From contig CADAFP010000018.1 of the NCBI GenBank assembly GCA_902787185.1, positions 1 to 37,107 on the forward strand: a stretch of 37,107 bases of DNA, in the 5' to 3' direction. Origin of the DNA: an uncultured Bacteroidales bacterium (GTDB lineage: Bacteria > Bacteroidota > Bacteroidia > Bacteroidales > Muribaculaceae). The notes beneath the pieces were generated by a model, which saw nothing but the letters and a program-made list of their open reading frames with translations, was not told the origin of the DNA and did no database searches. Shown one piece after another: positions 23,574-31,463 of the stretch. Each line of letters starts with the position of its first letter. The first letter of the stretch is position 1. The translations under genes were made by a program, and so were the position numbers.

Positions 23574-26500
23574 ATGAGACTGAAGAGACTACATATCAGC
23601 AATATCGCTTCGATACAAGAGGCTGAAATCAATTTTGACGCTTCGCCGTTGAGCGATGAGCGTCTGTTCCTCATCACGGGCGACACCGGCACCGGCAAGT
23701 CAACCATCATCGACTGCCTGTGTCTGGCGCTGTATGGCACAACGCCACGCATGAAAGCTGCCCGTCGAGCCGACTATGAGAACAAGCGTCCCGAGGCGAC
23801 CAACCAGGAGAACTTGAACACCAATGACCCGCGCCAACTGCTGCGCCGCGGTAGCGGCAGTGCCGACGTCAGCCTGGCGTTTGACGACAATGAGGGAACC
23901 CCTTATATCGCCACGTGGCACGTACACCGCTCCCACAAGCGCCCAACAGGAGCCCTGCAAGACGTGGAGCGCAACCTGCGCACCGAAGACGGCGTCATGC
24001 CAGCGGTCTTTATGACCAAGAAGACCGAAATTGACGGTTTTATCACCAACCTCATCGGATTGGACGTAAACCAGTTTTTCCGCACCGTGGTTCTCGCCCA
24101 GGGCAAGTTTGCCGAGTTTCTTGAGTCCAATGAGAACGACAAATCGTTGCTCCTCGAGAAAATGATGGGCCTTGACATCTATTCACAGGTGAGCATGAAG
24201 ATCCACGAGATGTGTGGTGAGAAGAAGCGTGACCGTGATGCCCTGCGTGAGGCACTCAACGACATCAGTCTGCTGCTCCCTGAGGAGAAAACGGCCATCG
24301 AGGAGGAAATCGTGCAATATAAGCAGGAACAAACAACCGTGCGCCAGCGGCATGAACAGGCCAAGGCGATGCGCGACTGGCTGGACGAGAAGCAACGCAT
24401 CGAGGAGGATCTGAAAAAGCAAAACGACCTCCTTGAAGGGGTACAACAGCAGATGCGGGAACCCGCCTACGTGGAGCGTGCCCAGCTGGTCAAAGAGTGG
24501 GATGCCACCACCGAGGCCCGCGCCGACTTCAAGCGGCACCAACATGCCCAGGCCCAAATCACGGCCCTGGAAGCACAGCAACCCGCCCTCCAGCGGGAAT
24601 ATGACCGCCTGTGCGCCGCCCTGCAATCCACGATTAAAGCCCTTGACGATAAGCGGACCAGCCTCAAGGATGTCAAAGCCTTAATTGAGCAGGACAGCCA
24701 AAATAGCGCCATCTATGCCGCCATCGGCGAAATCAAGACGCTGATGTCTCATCGGCAGAAGGCATTGGACAACATCAAAACCTATACCGAAGCCCTGACG
24801 CGGGAGCAGAGCAAGTTGCCACAAGCCGAGGAAACCGTACGTCTGACGATAGAAGCCAACAACGCCCAGGAAGGGAAGGTCAGAGAAACACAGCAACGGC
24901 TGGATAGCCTGAACATCGGCACCGTCAACACGCGCAAGGACAACCTGAATGATGCCAAGGCCGCGGTGAGCGCCCTCAAGACGCAACTGGAGGCCATCGC
25001 CAAGCAGAATTCCCGCATCGACGAGATGAGGCAGGAACTCAAACGCCAACAGGATCTGGTGGCAACCGACGCCGCCACCATCGACCTCAAGCGCGAGATG
25101 GCCGAGAAGGCCCGAGAGAATCTCACCCGTCAAAAGGACTGGGATGCCCTGCTCATCCAGGCCCATAACAGCCTGCATGCGGGCGACACCTGTCCCGTGT
25201 GCGGCCATGTCATCGACACGCTACTCTCCCCCAAGTCCAAGAGTGCCCTGGATGAACTGCAGGCACAGTGCCAGCAAGCCGATAAGGCACTGAATGAGAC
25301 CGAAACCCGCATCAGTGCCGGCAAGAAACTCATTTCCCATCAGGAAATTTTGTTGCAAAAGGCCGTTGACGAACTCGATCACATGGTCAACCTCAAGGAC
25401 ACGCAACAGTCGGCCACCCGCCTGCTGCTGGAAAAATGCGGCAAGAGCACCGACGAAATTACCGAGGCACATCAGGCCGAAAGCCTCATCATTGCCATCA
25501 ATGATGAGGTAGAACAGTTGAACGGCATCATCGCCCAATCCCAGGAACTGACAACCGAACTGCAACAGCAACAACGCCAGCTCAAGGCCACCGAGACAGC
25601 GCATAACAAAGCCGTCATTGCCTTGAACAACGTCAAAAACAGCATCGAGAAGCAAAACATGGCCATCGATGCCAGCAAGACTCAACGCGATGCGGTGACG
25701 CGTGACTTGGACAACCTGCTTGCCGAAGACGGCTGGCATGACATGAGCGCCGAGGCATTGACAGCACTCGTCAACGATATCGAACGCCGCGCAAGGCAGT
25801 ACCGACAGCAAACCGAAGCAGCTGGGCAGCTGGAACGCGCCATCGACATGTTGCAGGTTTCCATCCCCACCATGGAGGAAGCGAAGCGCAATCTGCAAGG
25901 TAGCTTGAAAGACAATAGCGGTGACGGCTGCGGTGACATTCCCGAGGGGCTGGAGAGTCTGTGGCACACGTTGGAAAAGAAATACACGCAGTGGCACACC
26001 TCGCTCTCCCGTGAGCGTCAAGACGACAGCGAGGCCCAAGAAAAGGTCAACGCCTATCTGCAGTCACAACAGGCGGTGTCGCTTGACCGCCTGCAAAACT
26101 TGTGTGCCCACGAGCCAGAGGAAATCAGTGCCATCAGGTTGGCACAGCAGCAACTTGTGGAAAAGGCCAACAACCTGCAGGGCGAGACCACCTCGCTCGG
26201 AAAGCGCAAAGCGGCCCATCAAGCCCGGAGGCCGGAATTTGCCGTGGAAGACCGCGAACAATTAGAGGGAATCATCGCCACCGCGGGCAAGCGCGACGAG
26301 GAACTGAACGAGGAAATCTCCAAACGGTCGGCACGCCTCACACTCGATGCCGAGAACCACAAACTCGCCGGCAAGAAAAAGGAAATGCTCGACCAGGCCG
26401 AGCAACTTTATCTCCGCTGGTCACAACTCAACGAGATGCTGGGCAGCCATGACGGCTCGAAATTCAGGAGAATCGCCTTGAGCTACATCCTCGAGGAACT

Positions 26501-26918
26501 GCTCGCCATTGCCAACGGCTACTTGAGCCATTTCAATGACCGCTATGAGTTGGAAGCCCAGCCTGGCACCCTCACCATCCTGGTGCGCGACTTGCTGCAG
26601 GGCGACAGAACGGCGGTAACGACGCTGTCGGGCGGCGAGAGTTTCATGGTGTCGCTGGCTCTTGCACTGGCGTTATCGAGCATGACGGGCAAGGTGTTCA
26701 CCGTGGACACCATATTCATCGACGAAGGATTTGGCACGCTGAGCGCCAACTACTTGGACAAAGTCATGGAAACGCTCAACCACCTGTATGACATGGGCGG
26801 GCGACGTGTGGGTATCATCAGTCACGTCGAGGCGCTGAAGGAGCGCATCACCGCTCAAATCCACGTTCAGCGCGACAAGGGGAACAACACCGTGAGCCAT
26901 GTCGTGGTGAGCGGTTAG
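23574..26918 (+). CDS. sbcC: Exonuclease SbcCD, ATPase subunit C (Rad50-like)
   Basis: 1114 residues. SMC/Rad50-type ATPase: Walker A GDTGTGKST at residues 36-44, two long coiled coils (about 190-530 and 560-900) joined by a zinc hook CPVCGH at 540-545, ABC signature LSGGE at about 1018-1022 and Walker B TIFIDEGFGTLS soon after. It pairs with SbcD to process DNA hairpins and double-strand ends; the hook dimerises two SbcC molecules. The length is usual for the family. There is no Shine-Dalgarno sequence: the bases up to the ATG are AAAAACT heptamers, so translation probably depends on an A-rich leader (inference). The TAG stop (26916-26918) lies in the first unit of array R6. Confidence 0.97.
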   Translation: MRLKRLHISNIASIQEAEINFDASPLSDERLFLITGDTGTGKSTIIDCLCLALYGTTPRMKAARRADYENKRPEATNQENLNTNDPRQLLRRGSGSADVSLAFDDNEGTPYIATWHVHRSHKRPTGALQDVERNLRTEDGVMPAVFMTKKTEIDGFITNLIGLDVNQFFRTVVLAQGKFAEFLESNENDKSLLLEKMMGLDIYSQVSMKIHEMCGEKKRDRDALREALNDISLLLPEEKTAIEEEIVQYKQEQTTVRQRHEQAKAMRDWLDEKQRIEEDLKKQNDLLEGVQQQMREPAYVERAQLVKEWDATTEARADFKRHQHAQAQITALEAQQPALQREYDRLCAALQSTIKALDDKRTSLKDVKALIEQDSQNSAIYAAIGEIKTLMSHRQKALDNIKTYTEALTREQSKLPQAEETVRLTIEANNAQEGKVRETQQRLDSLNIGTVNTRKDNLNDAKAAVSALKTQLEAIAKQNSRIDEMRQELKRQQDLVATDAATIDLKREMAEKARENLTRQKDWDALLIQAHNSLHAGDTCPVCGHVIDTLLSPKSKSALDELQAQCQQADKALNETETRISAGKKLISHQEILLQKAVDELDHMVNLKDTQQSATRLLLEKCGKSTDEITEAHQAESLIIAINDEVEQLNGIIAQSQELTTELQQQQRQLKATETAHNKAVIALNNVKNSIEKQNMAIDASKTQRDAVTRDLDNLLAEDGWHDMSAEALTALVNDIERRARQYRQQTEAAGQLERAIDMLQVSIPTMEEAKRNLQGSLKDNSGDGCGDIPEGLESLWHTLEKKYTQWHTSLSRERQDDSEAQEKVNAYLQSQQAVSLDRLQNLCAHEPEEISAIRLAQQQLVEKANNLQGETTSLGKRKAAHQARRPEFAVEDREQLEGIIATAGKRDEELNEEISKRSARLTLDAENHKLAGKKKEMLDQAEQLYLRWSQLNEMLGSHDGSKFRRIALSYILEELLAIANGYLSHFNDRYELEAQPGTLTILVRDLLQGDRTAVTTLSGGESFMVSLALALALSSMTGKVFTVDTIFIDEGFGTLSANYLDKVMETLNHLYDMGGRRVGIISHVEALKERITAQIHVQRDKGNNTVSHVVVSG

Positions 26919-27005
26919 GAGTTAGGAGTTAGAAGTTAGAAGTTAGAAGTTAGGAGTTAGAAGTTAGGAGTTAGAAGTTAGGAGTTAGAAGTTAGGGGTT
27001 AGGAG
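26915..27005. repeat. Heptamer array R6, thirteen perfect-phase units
   Basis: Thirteen consecutive 7-mers without a slip, of forms TTAGGAG, TTAGAAG and one TTAGGGG. It starts with the sbcC stop codon and ends at base 27005, and the next three bases (27006-27008) are the stop codon of the convergent hydrolase gene. The gap is therefore repeat and nothing else, with no terminator between the convergent genes. Confidence 0.93.
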
Positions 27006-27986
27006 TTATTGGGGTGAAACTGCTGTGATTAGGGCGTGGAAATAGGCGATGGCATCATCGAGAGGCATGAAGCGGGACGCATCGGGCTGTCCCTTCAAGT
27101 GCTTGCGCACGGCCTCCTCGGGATGGAACTGCACACCCAAGGCAAAACGCTTGTCGGTGCGCTCAATCGCCTCAATAATGTTGATGCCGTCGGTCTCGGT
27201 CACGCCCGTCACCCGCAAGGGGGTTCCCGTCACGTCACCCACCACCTGATGGTGCCATGAGGGCACATTGTGGATGGTGTCGGTGCCTACGATGGCATAC
27301 AGCAATGAGTTGTGGTCGGTAACCGTCACGTCGTGGGGCGTGTAATAACGGTTGCCGTCGGCATCACGCTGCATGCGGTGCAGGTAATGATAGGACAGAC
27401 CCAAGCCCTCGTAGTAAGTCGTCAAATCCTGAATGAGCGGGGCACCCGACACGACTCCAAGCATCTGCATGCCACGGCACAGACCCAGCACCGGCACGTC
27501 GTGGTCGAGGCAATAGGCCATCGTCAAGTACTCCGACACGTCGCGGGTGGCATCAGCGCTATTGTCGCCCTCGATGCCATGCCACGTTTGGGGCACAGCA
27601 AACAGTGTGGAACTGATGTCGCCACCACCCAGAAAAACCACGGCCTGGACGTCAGCCATTAACTCGGCGGCATCGGTGCCATGGTAGGTGTCGCGCTTGA
27701 CAATATCGGCATATTGCTGGCGCAACACGCCCACCCCATTGACATATCGGGGGCACAGTGTCAAGCTATCGTACTCAAATCCCGCGGGACGCAACTGCGG
27801 CAAAATCACCGCCTCGCCCCCAGCCGCCTCGATGGAAAGGATAACGCGCTCATAGGCGGCATCGTTGGGTTGCCACGCAAGGCCCACGCGCACCTTCACA
27901 CCATCACCAGCCATTGCCGCGAGCGTAAAGCCCCAGGTCAACAGCACAATCACCCAATATTTCATCACTCTATTCCTCATCATCAT
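27006..27986 (-). CDS. Exported class I amidotransferase-like hydrolase (peptidase C26, PuuD-like)
   Basis: 326 residues from the first of three adjacent ATG codons. The core signal peptide is MKYWVIVLLTWGFTLAAMA, so the protein is periplasmic, unlike cytoplasmic E. coli PuuD. Class I glutamine-amidotransferase fold: GGGDISSTLF near 120 (oxyanion region), nucleophile elbow LGLCRGMQ with Cys170, and GVQFHPEEA with His288 and Glu290 completing the triad. Relatives hydrolyse gamma-glutamyl bonds (gamma-glutamyl-GABA, folate polyglutamates). It follows a P1-family aminopeptidase in the same direction 99 nt downstream, so the pair probably processes unusual peptides in the periplasm (inference). 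Array R7 fills the gap. Confidence 0.88.
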   Translation of the reverse strand: MMMRNRVMKYWVIVLLTWGFTLAAMAGDGVKVRVGLAWQPNDAAYERVILSIEAAGGEAVILPQLRPAGFEYDSLTLCPRYVNGVGVLRQQYADIVKRDTYHGTDAAELMADVQAVVFLGGGDISSTLFAVPQTWHGIEGDNSADATRDVSEYLTMAYCLDHDVPVLGLCRGMQMLGVVSGAPLIQDLTTYYEGLGLSYHYLHRMQRDADGNRYYTPHDVTVTDHNSLLYAIVGTDTIHNVPSWHHQVVGDVTGTPLRVTGVTETDGINIIEAIERTDKRFALGVQFHPEEAVRKHLKGQPDASRFMPLDDAIAYFHALITAVSPQ

Positions 27987-27996
27987 ATAACTAATG

Positions 27997-28092
27997 TTTT
28001 AGGCTTTAGGTTTTAGGCTTTAGGTTTTAGGACGCGGAGCCACCTAATGCCTAACTCCTAACGCCTAATGCCTAATGCCTAACACCTAATGC
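27997..28092. repeat. Heptamer array R7, two inverted arrays
   Basis: Left array: TTTTAGG and CTTTAGG alternating, five units (27997-28031). Spacer: 12 nt, GC-rich (28032-28043). Right array: CTAATGC, CTAACTC, CTAACGC, CTAATGC twice, CTAACAC, CTAATGC (28044-28092). The two halves are inverted relative to each other (TTAGG against CCTAA). The last unit encodes the final His codon and TAG stop of the P1 peptidase gene. Confidence 0.9.
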
Positions 28093-29216
28093 CTCATTCT
28101 TAACATTTCCAGTACCTGATCGACCGGCAGGGCATCAACGTGATAACCGCCTTTGCCCGTCATTGATTCGGCCATGAACAGGGAGTTCCACAAGGCCTCG
28201 GCGGTCGCCTCGATGGTGGCGGCAAAGATGGGCGACATCTCGCTGTTGGCAAGCACAGTCGAGGCGATGGTCTTGGCATCGTCGTCAATCAGGTTGCCAG
28301 GGGCTACCGACAGGGCGATGACATAGTCACCGCTGCCGTTAGAGGCGATGCCTCCGGTCTTGGCCATACCCATCATGGCACGCTTGGCGACGCGTTCCAG
28401 GTTGCGCGAGTCAAGCGGTGCGTCGGTGATAACGACCATCATGCAGGAGCCATCCACGTTCTCGCTCTTGCGCACGTGGTTGATGAAATCGTGCTTGTGC
28501 AACCGTTGCCCCACCTGCACGCCGTCAATCTCGAGGATGCCGCCGTAATTGGTCTGAACGAGCACACCGACGGTGTATCCGCCCAACGACTCGGGCAGCA
28601 CGCGCGACGAGGTGCCGATACCGCCCTTAAAGCCGAAGCAGATGGTGCCTGTCCCGGCGCCCACGTTGCCTTGCTCCACTGAGCCGTCATGCGCCTTACT
28701 GATGGCGTCGATGACCATTTGGGGCGTGACGTGCAAGCCGCAAATGTCGTTCAAACGGCCATCATTGGTCTCACCCACAATTGCATTCACCGAGCGGACA
28801 CCCTCGTTGCCAGGCTGCATGAGCGTGTAACGCACGAGGCCCTCGATGCCTGCAGCCACGCTCAACGTGTTGGTGAGGATGACAGGCGTCTCAATGTTAC
28901 CCAGTTCACTCACCTGCGTCACGCCCGCCAACTTGCCAAACCCATTGCCCACATAGATGGCGGCGGGCACCTTATGGCGGAAGATGTTGCCCTGGTGCGG
29001 CACGATAGCCGTGACACCCGTGCGCACGCTGTCACCCTCGATAAGCGTCACATGGCCTACCGTCACCCCCGGCACATCGGTGATGGCGTTATATTGTCCT
29101 GTTTCAAAAATTCCCGTCGGGAATCCCCATTCGCGCAACGTCTTGTGCTGCTGAGCCACGACTGTCGCCGCCCCCAGCACCATACATATCACAAAAAACA
29201 GATATCTCTTCATCAT
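28086..29216 (-). CDS. Exported P1-family (DmpA/BapA-type) aminopeptidase
   Basis: 376 residues from ATG 29216 (a GTG at 29219 and an ATG at 29213 are alternatives). Signal peptide YLFFVICMVLGAATVVAQ. N-terminal-nucleophile hydrolase of the DmpA/BapA family: conserved NAITDVPGVTVGH at the start, VGETNDGRLND near 150, GNVGAGTGTICFGFKGG near 185-200, and the autocleavage site Gly-Ser in VDGSCMMVVITDAPL near residue 257, where the Ser becomes the N-terminus of the beta subunit. Family members remove N-terminal D-, L- or beta-amino acids from peptides. It is first in a probable operon with the C26 hydrolase. A -7 box TATCTTTGC lies at 29239-29247 on the minus strand, without a clear -33. Confidence 0.9.
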   Translation of the reverse strand: MMKRYLFFVICMVLGAATVVAQQHKTLREWGFPTGIFETGQYNAITDVPGVTVGHVTLIEGDSVRTGVTAIVPHQGNIFRHKVPAAIYVGNGFGKLAGVTQVSELGNIETPVILTNTLSVAAGIEGLVRYTLMQPGNEGVRSVNAIVGETNDGRLNDICGLHVTPQMVIDAISKAHDGSVEQGNVGAGTGTICFGFKGGIGTSSRVLPESLGGYTVGVLVQTNYGGILEIDGVQVGQRLHKHDFINHVRKSENVDGSCMMVVITDAPLDSRNLERVAKRAMMGMAKTGGIASNGSGDYVIALSVAPGNLIDDDAKTIASTVLANSEMSPIFAATIEATAEALWNSLFMAESMTGKGGYHVDALPVDQVLEMLRMRH

Positions 29217-29238
29217 CACTCTGTATAAATTGCCGCAG

Positions 29239-29247
29239 GCAAAGATA
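29239..29247 (-). promoter_or_regulatory. -7 box of the peptidase/hydrolase operon
   Basis: Reads TATCTTTGC on the minus strand, about 25 nt before the start codon. No TTG at 19-21 nt upstream was found, so this is a weaker call. Confidence 0.45.
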
Positions 29248-29437
29248 GTGCAAACCCCACAATTACCACATCAAAATCCCTAAAAATCCGATATCAGTGA
29301 GCGCCAGTATTTCGGCGCAAATACAACTCATCGGCGAATCAGCAAAGAATAAGAGTCGAATTATCACATCAAAAAGACCGTCCCTTTTTCTTTTATTCAA
29401 ATTCTTTCAAATAAAAGGTATTCTAGAAATAATTTAC

Positions 29438-29445
29438 TACCTTTG
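29438..29445 (+). promoter_or_regulatory. -7 box of the third BspA-like gene
   Basis: TACCTTTG matches TAnnTTTG; the leader to the ATG at 29530 would be about 78 nt. No clear -33. The 313-bp divergent gap 29217-29529 holds this box and the one at 29239-29247; the rest shows no gene. Confidence 0.5.
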
Positions 29446-29529
29446 TAGGCATCATCGCTTGGGAACTGCCGATGCTGGCTTTTCCCGCCTTATGAACAAT
29501 CATTAACCAACATTTAACCCTAAAACAAG

Positions 29530-31353
29530 ATGAAAAAAATTACATTCCTACTCTTTCTGTTGCTGGCCCTGCTGCCAGTTGCCGCCCACGCCCACGACTT
29601 TGAAGTTGACGGCATATATTACGACATCAACCGCGACGACACCACAGTCACGGTGACCTACAGAGGTTCGAGTTTTTTCAATTCAAATGATTACACTGGT
29701 GTAGTAACCATCCCCTCATCGGTAACCTACGACGGTAAGAGTTACACTGTCACAAAGATCAGTTACGCTGCATTCGCTTACTGCGACAAAGTGACCAAAG
29801 TAAATCTTCCCAACACGCTCAAAACGATCGATAACCAGGCGTTTCGCGAATGTAGGGGTCTGACTGGCATCACCATCCCCAGATCTGTAACAACCATTGG
29901 CACATGGGTGTTCCTTTATTGCTACTCCCTGAGGAGTTATGTTGTGGAAAGTGGCAACCCGGTCTATGATTCACGTGAGAACTGCAATGCTATCATCAAA
30001 ACGGCAACCAACACGATTATCTATGGTTGCCCGACAACTGTCATCCCCAGTTCTGTCACTGCTATCGGCGACGATGCATTCTATTCCGTTCGCGATATGA
30101 CCTCCTTCACCATCCCCGACCAAATCACGTCTATCGGCAAAAGTGCATTCTGCGCGTGCACCAATCTGACAAGCATCGTCATCCCGAGTTCCGTAACATA
30201 CATCGGCGTGCAGGCATTCTGTCACTGTTCTAAAATGACAAGTATGGTTGTGGAAAGCAGCAACCCTGTCTATGATTCACGTGAAAACTGCAACGGCATT
30301 ATTGAGACGGCCACCAATACCATTATTGCAGGTTGTCTCAGCACCGTCATACCTAACTCTGTCACTAAAATCGGCAATAATGCGTTCCATTTAATCCCAT
30401 TGACCACCATCGACATTCCCGATGGTGTCACATCAATTGGCAGCAATGCCTTCGCTATGACCAATCTCCGGGACGTCGTTATTCCTGACGGTGTCACCGA
30501 AATCGGCAGTCAGGCGTTCTATTATTGCGAAAAGCTGGCCAGCATCAACATCCCCGACGGTGTTACCAATATCGGCTCCTACACGTTCTATTATTGCCCA
30601 CAACTGGCCAATCTTACCCTCAGCAACTCGCTCACTTACATCGGCTATTATGCATTCGCCAGTTGCCCCAAGTTGACCAGTCTCGTGTTGCCCAACACGC
30701 TCACAACCATTGATGGTCATGCGTTTGGCAACGACAGAGGCTTGGAGAGTGTCATCCTCGGTAACTCCCTCACATCCATTGGCGATGAGGCATTCCAGTC
30801 CTGCGTCAAATTGCCCAGCATCGACATCCCCAATTCCGTCAAGACCATTGGCGACCAGGCATTTGAGTACTGCTACGCATTAGAGAACGTCACTATCGGA
30901 GACTCTGTTACCACTATCGGCAGCAATGCGTTCCACGAGTGCACCGCTTTGCAGGATGTCACCCTCGGCAAATCTGTTTCATCCCTTGGCTACAATGCCT
31001 TCAATAACTGCACCAGTCTGAGCAATGTGACCTGTAAAGCAACAACAGTGCCCTCTGCGAACCAAAACACTTTCTATAACAGCTATGAGCAGGCAACACT
31101 CTACGTACCCTACGGGTCGGTTGAAGGTTATCAGGCTCATGAGGAATGGGGCCAGTTCTCGCGAATCATTCCCTTTATCGGTGCCGGTCCTGGAGACATT
31201 GACGGTGACGGGATTCTCGGCATCAATGACGTGACAAGTCTGATTGACCGCATATTGAGTTCAGAGCAGTTGCCCGCCTACGGTGATGTGAATGGTGACG
31301 GCATTGTCGATATCGCTGACGTGACCACACTGATCGATGTGCTGCTGAACTGA
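29530..31353 (+). CDS. BspA-like leucine-rich-repeat surface protein with dockerin-like module
   Basis: 607 residues; signal peptide ITFLLFLLLALLPVAAHA. After the opening strand HDFEVDGIYYDI, shared with the other two BspA-like proteins, come about twenty TpLRR/BspA units (for example VIPDGVTEIGSQAFYYCEKL) from about 60 to 500. Two units are replaced by the inserted phrase SxNPVYDSRENCNxIIxTATNTI (about 140 and 240), known from other BspA proteins. One TPP-like closing segment (TCKATTVPS) and LYVPYGSVEGYQ follow, then the dockerin-like pair IDGDGILGINDVTSLID and VNGDGIVDIADVTTLID ending at the last residue. Probably a surface adhesin. It has a single array of uninterrupted repeats, unlike the multi-block proteins at 6355-14674. 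Confidence 0.9.
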   Translation: MKKITFLLFLLLALLPVAAHAHDFEVDGIYYDINRDDTTVTVTYRGSSFFNSNDYTGVVTIPSSVTYDGKSYTVTKISYAAFAYCDKVTKVNLPNTLKTIDNQAFRECRGLTGITIPRSVTTIGTWVFLYCYSLRSYVVESGNPVYDSRENCNAIIKTATNTIIYGCPTTVIPSSVTAIGDDAFYSVRDMTSFTIPDQITSIGKSAFCACTNLTSIVIPSSVTYIGVQAFCHCSKMTSMVVESSNPVYDSRENCNGIIETATNTIIAGCLSTVIPNSVTKIGNNAFHLIPLTTIDIPDGVTSIGSNAFAMTNLRDVVIPDGVTEIGSQAFYYCEKLASINIPDGVTNIGSYTFYYCPQLANLTLSNSLTYIGYYAFASCPKLTSLVLPNTLTTIDGHAFGNDRGLESVILGNSLTSIGDEAFQSCVKLPSIDIPNSVKTIGDQAFEYCYALENVTIGDSVTTIGSNAFHECTALQDVTLGKSVSSLGYNAFNNCTSLSNVTCKATTVPSANQNTFYNSYEQATLYVPYGSVEGYQAHEEWGQFSRIIPFIGAGPGDIDGDGILGINDVTSLIDRILSSEQLPAYGDVNGDGIVDIADVTTLIDVLLN

Positions 31354-31392
31354 GATTGACCCCGCAGTCAACGCTCAATTATCCAGTTCAAA

Positions 31393-31430
31393 CAAATCCC
31401 TCGCGATCAACAATGACTGCGAGGGATTTG
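31393..31430. terminator. Hairpin between convergent genes
   Basis: CAAATCCCTCGC (31393-31404) pairs perfectly over 12 bp with GCGAGGGATTTG (31419-31430), loop 14 nt. The A/T-rich ends of the stem and the flanking TTTG and CAAA can serve either strand. It sits between the third BspA-like gene and the convergent gene at 31464. Confidence 0.75.
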
Positions 31431-31463
31431 TATCAGATTTTGACTTGTGTCGGCCGATTAGTC

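Noticed and set aside
26915-27005. Possible CRISPR array
   Set aside because: The repeat unit is 7 bp with no spacers and no cas genes nearby.
26915-27005. Telomere-like end or linear replicon terminus
   Set aside because: The TTAGG resemblance is superficial; the array sits between two intact genes and similar arrays occur inside operons.
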